NCBI RefSeq assembly: GCF_003054285.1
Contig: NZ_QBKS01000001.1
Coordinates: 2,418,001 to 2,482,000, forward strand
Direction of reading: 5' to 3'
Origin: Litoreibacter ponti
Lineage (GTDB): Bacteria > Pseudomonadota > Alphaproteobacteria > Rhodobacterales > Rhodobacteraceae
Length of the DNA stretch: 64,000 nucleotides
Below are positions 43,175 to 51,845 of the stretch, piece after piece. The position numbers were made by a program, and so were the translations under genes. The notes under the pieces are model-generated. The model was not told the origin of the DNA, made no database searches, and worked only from the letters and a program-made list of their open reading frames with translations. Within the stretch, counting starts at the first letter, position 1. Every line of letters begins with the position of its first letter.

Positions 43175-44655
43175 TCGGCTATGCCGCAAATCTTCCCGTT
43201 CGGACACCTGATGTGCCGGAACCCGAACTTTTTACCAACCCGAAGCCCGCCGTCGAAAGGCTTCAAGCTCTCTATGAGATTTCATCCGATTATCTGACCA
43301 ACCGGTTCCGCGACAGTCTGGAAGGCAATCCGCCAAGCGAACGATACCGCGCCTTTTATCCTGAGATCCGCATCTCCACGCAGAGTTTTGCGAAGATCGA
43401 CAGCCGCCTGAGCTTTGGACACGTCGCCGGCCCCGGCACCTACGCAACGACCGTTACCCGCCCGGATCTGTTTGCGCATTATCTGGAGCAGCAAATCGGG
43501 CTGCTGATCGACAATCACGGTGTTTCAGTACAGATCGGGGCGTCGGAAACGCCGATGCCTGTGCATTTCGCGGTCTCCAACGCCCTTGGCCTTACGGTGC
43601 CCCAAGACGGGGCGATGGATTTCACCTTGCGCGATGTCTTTGACGTCCCGGACCTTGCCACGACAAATGACGACATCGTTAACGGCACACTGCCCGAAAG
43701 CCCTGACGGCACCAGCCCGCTGGCGCCTTTCACCGCGCAACGGATCGACTACTCTTTGGCGCGTTTGGCGCATTATACCGCCACGTCGGCGGATCACTTC
43801 CAGAACCATGTTCTGTTCACGAACTACCAGTTCTATGTCGAAGAATTCGAAAGCTATGCGCGTAAGGTGCTTGCCGATCCGAATTCCGGCTACACCGAGT
43901 TTGTCAGCACCGGCAACCACGTGCTGACCGATCCGGAGGACGATATCCCACCCATCGAAAAGATGCCCCAGATGCCGACATATCACCTGAAGCGCAAGAA
44001 CGGCTCGGGGATCACATTGGTGAACATCGGTGTCGGCCCTTCGAATGCGAAGACCGCGACAGACCACATTGCCGTACTCCGGCCGCACGCCTGGTTAATG
44101 GTCGGCCATTGCGCGGGACTTCGGAATTCGCAAAGCCTTGGCGACTTCGTGCTGGCGCATGCCTATCTGCGAGAAGACCACGTGCTTGATGATGATCTGC
44201 CCGTCTGGGTCCCAATCCCGGCTTTGGCGGAAATCCAGATCGCGCTGGAGCAGGGCGTGGCAGAGGTTACCCAACTGGAAGGGTTCGAGCTCAAGCGCAT
44301 CATGCGGACCGGGACCGTGGCGACGATCGACAACCGCAACTGGGAACTGCGCGATCAATCCGGCCCCGTCCAACGGCTCAGCCAGTCGCGCGCGATCGCG
44401 CTCGACATGGAAAGTGCCACGATTGCGGCCAATGGGTTCCGCTTTCGGGTGCCGTACGGGACGCTCCTGTGCGTCTCTGACAAGCCCTTGCACGGTGAAT
44501 TAAAGCTGCCCGGGATGGCGTCTGACTTCTACAAAACGCAAGTTTCGCGGCATTTGCTCATTGGAATCCGGGCCATGGAGCGGCTGCAGGAAATGCCTCT
44601 GGAGCGTCTCCATTCACGGAAATTGCGCAGTTTTGCAGAGACTGCGTTCCTCTAA
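43171..44655 (+). CDS. amn: AMP nucleosidase
   Basis: Amn splits AMP into adenine and ribose-5-phosphate. It has 494 residues, matching the usual length. An N-terminal regulatory domain is followed by the phosphorylase-like catalytic domain with GSGITLVNIGVGPSNAKTATDHIAVLRPHAWLMVGHCAGLR, YLREDHVLDDDLPVWVPIPALAEIQIAL and ALDMESATIAANGFRFRVPYGTLLCVSDKPLHGELKLPG. Its product adenine is the substrate of the coupled adenine deaminase, so the pair carries AMP to hypoxanthine. Confidence 0.95.
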   Translation: MIGYAANLPVRTPDVPEPELFTNPKPAVERLQALYEISSDYLTNRFRDSLEGNPPSERYRAFYPEIRISTQSFAKIDSRLSFGHVAGPGTYATTVTRPDLFAHYLEQQIGLLIDNHGVSVQIGASETPMPVHFAVSNALGLTVPQDGAMDFTLRDVFDVPDLATTNDDIVNGTLPESPDGTSPLAPFTAQRIDYSLARLAHYTATSADHFQNHVLFTNYQFYVEEFESYARKVLADPNSGYTEFVSTGNHVLTDPEDDIPPIEKMPQMPTYHLKRKNGSGITLVNIGVGPSNAKTATDHIAVLRPHAWLMVGHCAGLRNSQSLGDFVLAHAYLREDHVLDDDLPVWVPIPALAEIQIALEQGVAEVTQLEGFELKRIMRTGTVATIDNRNWELRDQSGPVQRLSQSRAIALDMESATIAANGFRFRVPYGTLLCVSDKPLHGELKLPGMASDFYKTQVSRHLLIGIRAMERLQEMPLERLHSRKLRSFAETAFL

Positions 44656-44791
44656 CCCTACGGAAACGGCCAAAAAGTGAGAAAAAGAAGGGGTTTTGGC
44701 ACACTAATTGTTGTGCGACACGCCTATATTCAGTTACCTTCCGGCGGTAACACCCCAATGGATGGGGAATATAAGAGAGGGAGCAGAGCTC

Positions 44792-45082
44792 ATGGCAACG
44801 AAACCAATGACCAAAACCCAGCTGGTCGCAGCACTGGCTGAGGAAGCAGGCACCGACAAGAAGGGCGCCGCTGCCGCTCTTGACGGCCTGATCGCAATCA
44901 TCACCCGCGAAGTGTCCGGCGGCGGTGCCGTGACCCTTCCCGGCGTCGGCAAGATCTACTGCCGCGAGCGTCCGGCCCGCATGGTGCGCAACCCCGCCAC
45001 CGGCGAGCAAATCCACAAGGATGCCGACAAGGTCGTGAAGATGACGATCGCAAAGGCACTGAAGGACAGCGTGAACGGCTAA
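44792..45082 (+). CDS. HU-family DNA-binding protein
   Basis: This 96-residue histone-like protein has the N-terminal helices MTKTQLVAALAEEAGTDKKGAAAALDGL, a beta region GAVTLPGVGKIYCRERPARMVRNPATGEQIHKDADKVV and KMTIAKALKDSVNG. The arm motif RNPATGEQI is the classic HU signature, with the DNA-intercalating proline. GGGAG precedes the ATG. It is monocistronic with a terminator at 45110. It compacts DNA nonspecifically; IHF is less likely given sequence and length. Confidence 0.94.
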   Translation: MATKPMTKTQLVAALAEEAGTDKKGAAAALDGLIAIITREVSGGGAVTLPGVGKIYCRERPARMVRNPATGEQIHKDADKVVKMTIAKALKDSVNG

Positions 45083-45109
45083 GCGCCGACCGCGTTCCAG
45101 AGAATTTGA

Positions 45110-45137
45110 GGGTCGCCTGCGGGCGGCCCTTTTCTTT
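45110..45137 (+). terminator. rho-independent terminator of the HU gene
   Basis: GGGTCGCC (45110-45117) pairs with GGGCGGCCC (45121-45129) through one wobble, followed by TTTTCTTTT. It lies 28 bp past the stop. Confidence 0.85.
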
Positions 45138-45164
45138 TGCGCGTCTTCGCGAAAGGGTGCGGCC

Positions 45165-46031
45165 ATGGATATCAAAGCCATCATCCTCGGTCTCAGCTTC
45201 GCGCTGATCTGGTCGAGCGCCTTCACCTCGGCCCGCATCATTGTCACGCAGGCCCCGCCGCTGACAATCTCGGCGCTGCGGTTCTTCATTGCGGGCTGCA
45301 TCGCAGTGGCAATCGCGCGGATGATGGGGCAGGGATTCAGGCTGACCCCCGGACAATGGCGCGCGGTGATTATGTTCGGTATCTGCCAGAACGCGATCTA
45401 CCTGGGGCTGAACTTCGTTGCTATGCAGACGGTGCAGGCCTCACTCGCCGCGATTATCGCGTCCTCGATGCCACTGCTTGTCGCGCTGATCGGATGGCTC
45501 GTCTTAAAAGAACGGGTGCCCGCCATAGGCATCATCGGCCTGATCTTGGGCTTGGCCGGAGTTGGCCTGATCATGGGCGCGCGGATTGCGGGCGACGTTG
45601 ATCCGACAGGTATCGCCATGTGTGTCATTGCCGCGCTCGCCTTGGCGGTCGCAACCCTTACGGTGAAAGGCGCATCAAGCGGCGGAAACCTCATGACTGT
45701 TGTGGGCCTACAGATGTGGGTCGGAGGTGCCGTGCTGCTGGTCGCCGCGCTGATCTTCGAGGAGATGGTAATCAACTGGACACTCGAGATCGGACTGGCC
45801 TTTGCCTATACCACCCTTGTCCCCGGCGTGATCGCGACCTTTATCTGGTTCGTGCTCGTGGCGCGCATCGGCGCTGTGAAAGCCGCAACCTTTCACTTCC
45901 TGAACCCGTTTTTCGGGGTCGTGATTGCCTACGTGCTTTTGGGCGAGGACCTGAGTATGACCGACGCGGTCGGTGTCGTGGTGATCACAATCGGCATTCT
46001 CGCGGTTCAGCTGTCCAAGCAGAAAACCTAG
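45165..46031 (+). CDS. DMT-superfamily (EamA) transporter
   Basis: This 288-residue protein has ten hydrophobic helices in two EamA repeats, beginning with LIWSSAFTSARIIV and with the second repeat starting near residue 150 (GIAMCVIAALALAVATLTVKGAS). FHFLNPFFGVVIAYVLLGEDLSMTDAVG is the typical C-terminal signature of these metabolite or drug exporters. The substrate is unknown. It follows the HU terminator and converges with aroC through a 4-bp CTAG overlap. Confidence 0.88.
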   Translation: MDIKAIILGLSFALIWSSAFTSARIIVTQAPPLTISALRFFIAGCIAVAIARMMGQGFRLTPGQWRAVIMFGICQNAIYLGLNFVAMQTVQASLAAIIASSMPLLVALIGWLVLKERVPAIGIIGLILGLAGVGLIMGARIAGDVDPTGIAMCVIAALALAVATLTVKGASSGGNLMTVVGLQMWVGGAVLLVAALIFEEMVINWTLEIGLAFAYTTLVPGVIATFIWFVLVARIGAVKAATFHFLNPFFGVVIAYVLLGEDLSMTDAVGVVVITIGILAVQLSKQKT

Positions 46032-47122
46032 CCGATCTGTCCCCGGTTCGCGCCAATCTGGCCGCGGTGCAGAAGCAAATGATCGAGGATCACACAAGCC
46101 ATCATCGCCTCTCCCACCGGCACCGCGCGGATACCGACGCAAGGGTCATGGCGTCCCTTGGTGATGATCTCGGTGTCTTCGCCGGACTTGGTAATCGTCT
46201 TGCGGGTCGTCAGGATCGAGCTGGTCGGCTTCACCGCGAAGCGCACCACGACATCCTGACCTGTCGAGATGCCGCCCAAAATGCCGCCCGCATGGTTGGA
46301 GCTGTAGACCGGGCCGTCAGGTTCCATTGAAATCTCGTCGGCATTCGCCTCGCCCGTCAGCATCGCCGCGTCCATGCCTGCGCCGATCTCGACACCTTTG
46401 ACGGCGTTGATCGACATCATAGCTGCGGCAAGGTCCGTATCGAGCTTGGCATAGATCGGCGCACCAAGGCCCGCCGGTGCGCCTTTGGCGACTATCTCGA
46501 TCATCGCACCGACGGAGCTGCCGGATTTGCGCAGGCCGTCGAGATAGGTTGCCCAAAGCTCTGCCGCGTCAGCGTCAGGCACCCAAAACGGGTTCTGACC
46601 AATCTGGTCGAGATCGCGCTTGGCGGTCTTATGTTCGCCCATCTGAACCATGTAGCCGATGATCTTCAGATCAGGGGCCAGCATCTTAATCGCCTCGCGC
46701 GCAACGCCGCCAGCTGCGACACGGGCCGCGGTTTCGCGGGCGGAAGAGCGCCCGCCGCCGCGATAGTCACGGATGCCGTATTTCTGCCAATAGGTGATGT
46801 CGGCGTGGCCGGGGCGGAACTTCTCGGCAATGTCGCCATAATCCTTGGAACGCTGATCGGTGTTCTCGATCATCAGCTGGATCGGCGTGCCAGTGGTCTT
46901 GCCTTCAAACACGCCCGACAGGATGCGGACCTCGTCGGCCTCACGGCGCTGCGTCGTGTACTTGTTTTGGCCGGGTTTACGCTTGTCGAGCCAGACTTGG
47001 ATCATCTCCGGCGTCAGCGGCACGCCGGGTGGGCAACCGTCCACGGTAGCGCCCAAAGCCGGACCGTGACTTTCACCCCAGGTGGTGACGCGGAAGAGAT
47101 GTCCAAAGCTGTTCATCGACAT
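46028..47122 (-). CDS. aroC: chorismate synthase
   Basis: AroC makes chorismate from EPSP using reduced FMN, in the shikimate pathway. It has 364 residues. MNSFGHLFRVTTWGESHGPALGATVDGCPPG (start), RPGHADITYWQKYGIRDYRGGGRSSARETAARVAAG, GANADEISM-region GEANADEI, SNHAGGILGGISTGQDVVVRFAVKPTSSI and KGRHDPCVGIRAVPVGEAMMA are signatures. It is monocistronic here and separated from the bc1 operon by the latter's terminator. Confidence 0.97.
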   Translation of the reverse strand: MSMNSFGHLFRVTTWGESHGPALGATVDGCPPGVPLTPEMIQVWLDKRKPGQNKYTTQRREADEVRILSGVFEGKTTGTPIQLMIENTDQRSKDYGDIAEKFRPGHADITYWQKYGIRDYRGGGRSSARETAARVAAGGVAREAIKMLAPDLKIIGYMVQMGEHKTAKRDLDQIGQNPFWVPDADAAELWATYLDGLRKSGSSVGAMIEIVAKGAPAGLGAPIYAKLDTDLAAAMMSINAVKGVEIGAGMDAAMLTGEANADEISMEPDGPVYSSNHAGGILGGISTGQDVVVRFAVKPTSSILTTRKTITKSGEDTEIITKGRHDPCVGIRAVPVGEAMMACVILDHLLLHRGQIGANRGQIG

Positions 47123-47176
47123 GGGTGTGCAGGCTCCAATTCAGTATCAGCGGTTTAGCGACGGACTGGCAAAAAG

Positions 47177-47204
47177 AAAAGGCGCGCCGATGCGGCACGC
47201 CTTT
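47177..47204 (-). terminator. rho-independent terminator of the bc1 operon
   Basis: On the minus strand AAAGGCGTGCCGC and GCGCGCCTTTT form a stem with one wobble and a short loop ending in TTTTC. It lies about 30 bp past the petC stop, between petC and aroC. Confidence 0.75.
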
Positions 47205-47233
47205 GTCTGTTTCATCTAATGGAGGATCAGACC

Positions 47234-48034
47234 TTAGTCTTTCACTTTCTTCCAAAGACGCTTGTTGGTCAGGTAGAGCAGAGCCGTCAGAACGATCAGG
47301 AAGAATACGGCGATGAAGCCGGTCTGCTTGCGCGAGTTCTGGTGCGGCTCTGCCGTCCAGCGCAGGAAGGCTGCGACATCTTTCGACTGCTGCTCAATCG
47401 TGGCCTCGGTCCCGTCAGCAAATTCCACGTCGTCGCCATAAAGCGGCGGGCCCATCGAAATCCAGCCGCCCGGGAAGGCAGTGTTCTCGTAAAGGATCGT
47501 GCCTGCTTCTTCCTTCTCTTCACCCGTATAGCCGGTCAGAAGGGACGCGATGTATTCCGCACCTCCGATACCATTCATCAACTGGTTGATCCCGGTGCCG
47601 TAGGGGCCATGAAAGCCCGCGCGAGCCTTTGCCATCAGCGACAGATCAGGTGCACCTGCTGCGTTGTTGGCCGGGAAGTTGTCCGTAGGTGCCAGTGCGC
47701 GCAGTTCGTCCTCTTCCGGATCGTAGAGGTGCATGTTCGCAGCCTCATCCGAGATCAGAAATTGATCGACATAAGCCTTCATCTGCTCTTCAGGCAGGTG
47801 CGGACCACCTTCGTCGGCCAGCGTGCGCATGGGCACGAACTTCAAGCCGTGACAAGCCGAACAGACCTGCGTGTAGACCTGCAGACCCCGCTGCAGCTGA
47901 TTTTCATCGTATGTGCCGAAAGGCCCCTCGTAAGAGAAGTCGTAGTCGACCGTTTTGCCGTCGCCCCCGGCGGCATAGGCGCCGGAGGTGAAAGTCAGAG
48001 CCGCAAGGGCTGCGAGTGTTGCGTTTTTCAACAT
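47234..48034 (-). CDS. petC: cytochrome c1 of the bc1 complex
   Basis: This is the heme subunit of complex III, passing electrons to soluble or membrane cytochrome c. It has 266 residues including a signal (MLKNATLAALAALTFTSGAYA). The heme site is VCSACHGLKFVPM. The distal Met ligand region lies in PGGWISMGPPL. A single C-terminal membrane anchor (FIAVFFLIVLTALLYLT) is followed by a basic tail. It is the third gene of the petABC (fbcFBC) operon, 16 bp after petB, with the terminator at 47177. Confidence 0.96.
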   Translation of the reverse strand: MLKNATLAALAALTFTSGAYAAGGDGKTVDYDFSYEGPFGTYDENQLQRGLQVYTQVCSACHGLKFVPMRTLADEGGPHLPEEQMKAYVDQFLISDEAANMHLYDPEEDELRALAPTDNFPANNAAGAPDLSLMAKARAGFHGPYGTGINQLMNGIGGAEYIASLLTGYTGEEKEEAGTILYENTAFPGGWISMGPPLYGDDVEFADGTEATIEQQSKDVAAFLRWTAEPHQNSRKQTGFIAVFFLIVLTALLYLTNKRLWKKVKD

Positions 48035-48049
48035 TGGTCTTTCTTTCCC

Positions 48050-49399
48050 TTACTCAGCCGGTGTCGCCTCAGGCGTGGTGCCTGCGGTGCTCGACTTGGG
48101 GGGGTGGCTGGCATCCCAGTCCTCTTCGATGGTGGCAGGACGCGGCAGCGGCTTTTCGATCACGCCCAAAAGCGGGAGGATCACCAGGAAGTAGGCGAAC
48201 CAGTAAGTGGCCGCGATCAGCGAGATCGTATTGTACGGCTCTTCTGCGGGCATTGCACCCACCCACATCAGGACGAAGAAGTCGACAACCAGAAGGGCAA
48301 ACCACCACTTGAACATCGGACGATAGCGGCCAGAGCGCACCGAAGAGGTGTCAAGCCACGGCGCCAGAGCCATTGCGATGATCGCGCCAAACATGGCGAC
48401 CACACCGAAGAACTTGGCGTCCACGATACCACCAGTCACGAAGCCCACCAGCTGCACAATCCACACCTCGTCGGTGAAGGCGCGCAGGATCGCGTAGAAC
48501 GGCAAGAAGTACCATTCGGGCACGATGTGTGCGGGCGTCGCCAACGCGTTGGCCTCAATGTAGTTGTCGGGGTGGCCGAGGTAGTTCGGCATGAAGCCCA
48601 CAATTGCCCAGAACACCACCATGATGACGCCCAGCGCGAACAGATCCTTCATCACGAAGTAGGGCCAGAACGGCAGGGTATCTTTTTCTGCTTCTTCCTT
48701 GGACGTGCGGCGCACTTCGACCCCGGTGGGGTTGTTGTTGCCGGTCGTGTGGAAGGCCCAGATGTGGACCACGGTCAGGCCAAGGATCACGAATGGGAAA
48801 AGGTAGTGCAGCGAGAAGAAGCGCGTCAGCGTGGCGTTGTCCACTGCGGGCCCGCCAAGCAGCCAGGTCTGCAGCGTTTCGCCGATGCCGGGGATGGCGC
48901 CGAACAGGCCGGTGATCACGGTTGCGCCCCAGAAGGACATCTGACCCCAAGGCAGCACGTAGCCCATGAAGGCTGTGCCCATCATGGCGAGGTAGATGAT
49001 GATACCGATGACCCACGTCACTTCGCGCGGCGCCTTATAGGAGCCGTAGTACAGGCTGCGGAAGATGTGCGCATACACGGCGACGAAGAACAACGACGCA
49101 CCGTTCGCATGCAGATAACGCAGCATGTAGCCACCATTCACGTTACGCATGATGTGCTCGACCGACGCGAAGGCCTGATCGACATGCGGCACGTAATGCA
49201 TGGCCAGCACGATGCCGGTCACGATCTGCAGCACGAGGGTAAAGGTCAGCACGATGCCCCAGATCCACATCCAATTGAGGTTCTTGGGGGTGGGAATCAT
49301 CAGTGTGTCATAGGCGAGCCCGAGGATGGGAAGGCGCTTGTGAAGCCACTTCTCGCCACCGGATTTCGGCTCGTAATGGTCGTGAGGAATTCCAGACAT
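48050..49399 (-). CDS. petB: cytochrome b of the bc1 complex
   Basis: This is the quinol-oxidising membrane subunit. It has 449 residues and eight transmembrane helices. The heme histidines are in LRYLHANGASLFFVAVYAHIFR and SLHYLFPFVILGLTVVHIWAFH. The Qo motif PEWYFLPFYAILRAF is intact. Its length fits the alphaproteobacterial fused cytochrome b, not the split b6/IV form. It is placed between petA (11 bp) and petC (16 bp). It acts in aerobic and, where present, photosynthetic electron flow. Confidence 0.97.
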   Translation of the reverse strand: MSGIPHDHYEPKSGGEKWLHKRLPILGLAYDTLMIPTPKNLNWMWIWGIVLTFTLVLQIVTGIVLAMHYVPHVDQAFASVEHIMRNVNGGYMLRYLHANGASLFFVAVYAHIFRSLYYGSYKAPREVTWVIGIIIYLAMMGTAFMGYVLPWGQMSFWGATVITGLFGAIPGIGETLQTWLLGGPAVDNATLTRFFSLHYLFPFVILGLTVVHIWAFHTTGNNNPTGVEVRRTSKEEAEKDTLPFWPYFVMKDLFALGVIMVVFWAIVGFMPNYLGHPDNYIEANALATPAHIVPEWYFLPFYAILRAFTDEVWIVQLVGFVTGGIVDAKFFGVVAMFGAIIAMALAPWLDTSSVRSGRYRPMFKWWFALLVVDFFVLMWVGAMPAEEPYNTISLIAATYWFAYFLVILPLLGVIEKPLPRPATIEEDWDASHPPKSSTAGTTPEATPAE

Positions 49400-49410
49400 G
49401 TATTCTCTCC

Positions 49411-49974
49411 TTAACCGAGTGTCAGTGTATCACCGTCGAGTGTCGCGACGGGAACGGGAAGGTTGCGCGGCGCGGGACCCCTGCGGATCCGGCCGGACGT
49501 ATCGTAATGGGAGCCGTGGCAGGGGCAGAACCAACCGCCAAAGTCACCGGCGTCGCCCAGCGGCACGCAGCCAAGGTGCGTACACACGCCGACCATCACC
49601 AGCCATTCGCCTTCTTCGTCGAGCGAGCGGTTCTCGTCGGCCGCGTCCGCACCGGCGGGGGCATTGGGGTTTTCAGCACCCTGATCAGGAAGATCGGAGA
49701 CGTCGACGGAACGCGCGGCCTCGATCTCTTCCTCGGTGCGGCGGCGGATGAACACCGGCTTGCCGAGATATTGCACGGTCAGCTGCGTTCCCGGCTGAAC
49801 GCCGGACACATCAACGTCGATGGAGGCAAGGGCCTGCACGTCCGCGGAGGGGTTCATTTGGTTGATGAGCGGCCAAATGGCCGCGCCTGCGGTCACGGCG
49901 CCTGCACCTGCTGTCGCGTAGTACAGAAAATCGCGGCGGGTCTTGCCGTCGCTGTGGTCGTCTGCGTGGGACAC
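49411..49974 (-). CDS. petA: Rieske iron-sulfur protein of the bc1 complex
   Basis: This 187-residue subunit carries the 2Fe-2S cluster. The motifs CTHLGCVP and CPCHGSHYD supply two Cys and two His ligands. The N-terminus has a Tat-type signal-anchor (TRRDFLYYATAGAGAVTAGAAIWPL) that stays in the membrane. GTG at 49974 is the start, with AAGGGAG upstream; no ATG fits. First gene of the operon. Its upstream space (49975-50114) is shared with the divergent trmL and shows no convincing strong promoter by eye. Confidence 0.96.
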   Translation of the reverse strand: MSHADDHSDGKTRRDFLYYATAGAGAVTAGAAIWPLINQMNPSADVQALASIDVDVSGVQPGTQLTVQYLGKPVFIRRRTEEEIEAARSVDVSDLPDQGAENPNAPAGADAADENRSLDEEGEWLVMVGVCTHLGCVPLGDAGDFGGWFCPCHGSHYDTSGRIRRGPAPRNLPVPVATLDGDTLTLG

Positions 49975-50114
49975 GTGGACTTCTCCCTTGTAAGACCGCC
50001 CAAGCGGCCTGTAAAAATCGAAGGACCCGCACCGACGGGCGCAGGATTATCGCGGCTAGATATATGCCAAGGGCCCCCCTCGTCCAGCCGAGAGTCGCTT
50101 GAAACGGAAGCCAT

Positions 50115-50564
50115 TTGTCGCACTTAACGCAAATTGCGGCTTACGAGCCCGATCTAGCCCCGAATCTTGGGTCGCTGGCGCGGCTGAGCGTCTGTTTCGA
50201 CGCACCGCTCCATGTGATCGAGCCGTGTGGCTTCCCCTTCTCGCTGAAGCTTCTGCGCACCCGGGCATTAGACTATGCAGATCAGGCGGACCTCCACCAT
50301 CACGACAATTGGGATGCGTTTCAGCAGACGAAAACAGGGCGCTTGGTTTTGTTCACTACTCAAGGTGCAACGGATCTGTGGGACTTTCGGTTCCAGAAAG
50401 GCGACTGCCTTCTGTTTGGACGCGAAAGCGCCGGTGTGCCCGATCACATCCATGCGGGCGCCGACGCGCGGGTCAAAATCGCGATGCCGGGGGGTGGTCG
50501 GTCCCTCAATGTCGCCATCTCCGCCGGGATCGCGCTGGCGGAGGCACATCGCCAGTTGCGATAA
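50115..50564 (+). CDS. trmL: tRNA (cytidine(34)-2'-O)-methyltransferase TrmL
   Basis: This 149-residue SPOUT methyltransferase modifies the wobble base of some tRNA-Leu. YEPDLAPNLGSLARLSVCF and LHVIEPCGFPFS are in the N-terminus. The trefoil-knot SAM site is LLFGRESAGVPDHIH and IAMPGGGRSLNVAISAGIALAEA. TTG at 50115 is the start, with GGAAG just upstream; no in-frame ATG precedes the conserved N-terminus. It is transcribed towards the toxin-like pair with a 91-bp gap that has no terminator. Confidence 0.92.
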   Translation: MSHLTQIAAYEPDLAPNLGSLARLSVCFDAPLHVIEPCGFPFSLKLLRTRALDYADQADLHHHDNWDAFQQTKTGRLVLFTTQGATDLWDFRFQKGDCLLFGRESAGVPDHIHAGADARVKIAMPGGGRSLNVAISAGIALAEAHRQLR

Positions 50565-50655
50565 AACCGGTTTCACACAAGCATATTGCGTCGTTGAACA
50601 TCCTGTCGGATAGTCTCCCTACATTTTGAGAACTCGAGATTTTTTGGAGACGGGC

Positions 50656-51396
50656 GTGCAGCGCACACATTTCTACACAGACACCAATAACGGCATCGCC
50701 CTGCGAGAGCATGAACGTCGCGAATTCGAGCGAGCCATCACCGTTCTGCGCGGTGAAGTCGCCAACGTCGCGGCACACATGGCCGTCGATGGCGCGACCC
50801 GCGCCGCCTATGACCGTCAGGTCACTCGCTATGCCGAGGAGCTGCGTGCCAAGGCACGTGCCGGTAAGATCCCATGGCGCCAAGCCGCGAAAGAGGCAAA
50901 TGAGATCAGAAATCTGATCATGCAATCGCTGCGAGGACGCTCGACGCCGGTGGGGCGGGCCCTCGCGGAGTATCTCAAGAAGGAGGGCAAGACCCTCAAC
51001 GAGATGATCGCGAAGAAGACAATTGACACCTACGGCAAGGGAGCTGACTTCAACAAGCTTTCGGCGGTCCAGAAGAACCGGGTTTACTCGGAGGTCGTCA
51101 AGTCAGCGGGCAAGAGCAGTCCAAAATGGACCCCGCTCATGCGCAAAGTCTCTACTGCGGGTCGCGGGTTGATCGTGCTGTCCCTTTCGGTCTCCGTCTA
51201 TGTGATCGCCACATCCGACGACAAAGTCGCTGCCGCAAAGAAAGAGGGTGCGGTTTTAGGTGCCGGGATCGCTGGCGGTGTCGCCGGGGGCGCGCTTGCC
51301 GGTCTTGCCTGTGGACCCGGTGCGCCGGTTTGCGTCACCGTCGGTGCGTTCGTGGGCGGCGCCCTTGCGGCCTTCGGTGTCGATATGTTTTTCTAA
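50656..51396 (+). CDS. toxin-like protein with C-terminal glycine-zipper membrane region
   Basis: This protein is about 246 residues long. GTG 50656 has GGAGA at 50646-50650; a TTG ten codons earlier is less likely. The N-terminal 90 residues are charged and helical (HERREFERAI, EELRAKARAGKIPWRQAA). STPVGRALAEYLKKEGKTL starts a second region, then STAGRGLIVLSLSVSVYVIAT and a glycine-zipper hairpin GAVLGAGIAGGVAGGALAGLACGPGAPVCVTVGAFVGGALAAFG ending DMFF. This tail resembles membrane-disrupting domains of polymorphic or type VI effectors. That reading is from memory of patterns, not a search. No signal peptide. Confidence 0.72.
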   Translation: MQRTHFYTDTNNGIALREHERREFERAITVLRGEVANVAAHMAVDGATRAAYDRQVTRYAEELRAKARAGKIPWRQAAKEANEIRNLIMQSLRGRSTPVGRALAEYLKKEGKTLNEMIAKKTIDTYGKGADFNKLSAVQKNRVYSEVVKSAGKSSPKWTPLMRKVSTAGRGLIVLSLSVSVYVIATSDDKVAAAKKEGAVLGAGIAGGVAGGALAGLACGPGAPVCVTVGAFVGGALAAFGVDMFF

Positions 51397-51401
51397 GGAA
51401 G

Positions 51402-51845
51402 ATGCCAGAACTGCGCTCAGAGCCGGACGTCAGACTTGGCCCCCTCACGACCAAGATCCCGTCCGCAAAGATATCTTGGAAAGATACCGTCTGGACGGTC
51501 ACTGGCGCGGTCCTTGAGGGCGCGTGGTCCTTTGGATCGGAACTGCTTGTCGCAACGACCGATGACGTTCCCTACGAGGACATGTTGCATCTGTGTCTGC
51601 TCGCGCCGAATGGCAGCGTCATCGAAGAAGTCTCTTTCGGCGGCATGTACGCGACAGGCTCGTTCGAACTTCTCGGCCTGTCAGGCCCCACGCTTCAATT
51701 TCGGTTCATTAACCATATGGACTGGCAGGCCAAGGTTCTCGACCGACCAAAGCGACGCTTTCCCTACTTTGGCGATCCCGCAGGGGTCAGCAGGGCCTTT
51801 GGCTTTTCGACGAGAGTCGATATCTCTACGACGCCGACGGCCTAA
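51402..51845 (+). CDS. small partner of the toxin-like protein, candidate immunity protein
   Basis: This 147-residue protein has AAGGAAG directly before its ATG, five bases after the toxin-like stop, so the two are co-translated. It is soluble-looking and beta-rich (VWTVTGAVLEGAWSFGSELLVATT, EEVSFGGMYATGSFELLGLSG), with no signal or membrane helix and no cysteines. No family is recognised. Position and stoichiometry suggest an immunity or chaperone role, which is inference. The stop overlaps the convergent GNAT gene by four bases (CTAA). Confidence 0.68.
   Translation: MPELRSEPDVRLGPLTTKIPSAKISWKDTVWTVTGAVLEGAWSFGSELLVATTDDVPYEDMLHLCLLAPNGSVIEEVSFGGMYATGSFELLGLSGPTLQFRFINHMDWQAKVLDRPKRRFPYFGDPAGVSRAFGFSTRVDISTTPTA

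Noticed and set aside
44690..44720. TTGGCAC-N4/5-TTG pattern upstream of the HU gene, resembling a sigma54 promoter
   Set aside because: The -12 element reads TTGTT instead of TTGC(A/T), no enhancer sites are visible, and HU genes are normally housekeeping.
47219..49414. A 731-codon open frame on the plus strand across the cytochrome bc1 genes
   Set aside because: Antisense to petB and petC, His/Arg/Gln-rich with no recognisable domain; the bc1 genes are certain.
51126..51400. In-frame extension of the 147-aa partner gene back into the toxin-like gene
   Set aside because: The extension has Arg/Cys-rich antisense-like composition, and the ATG at 51402 has an excellent ribosome site.
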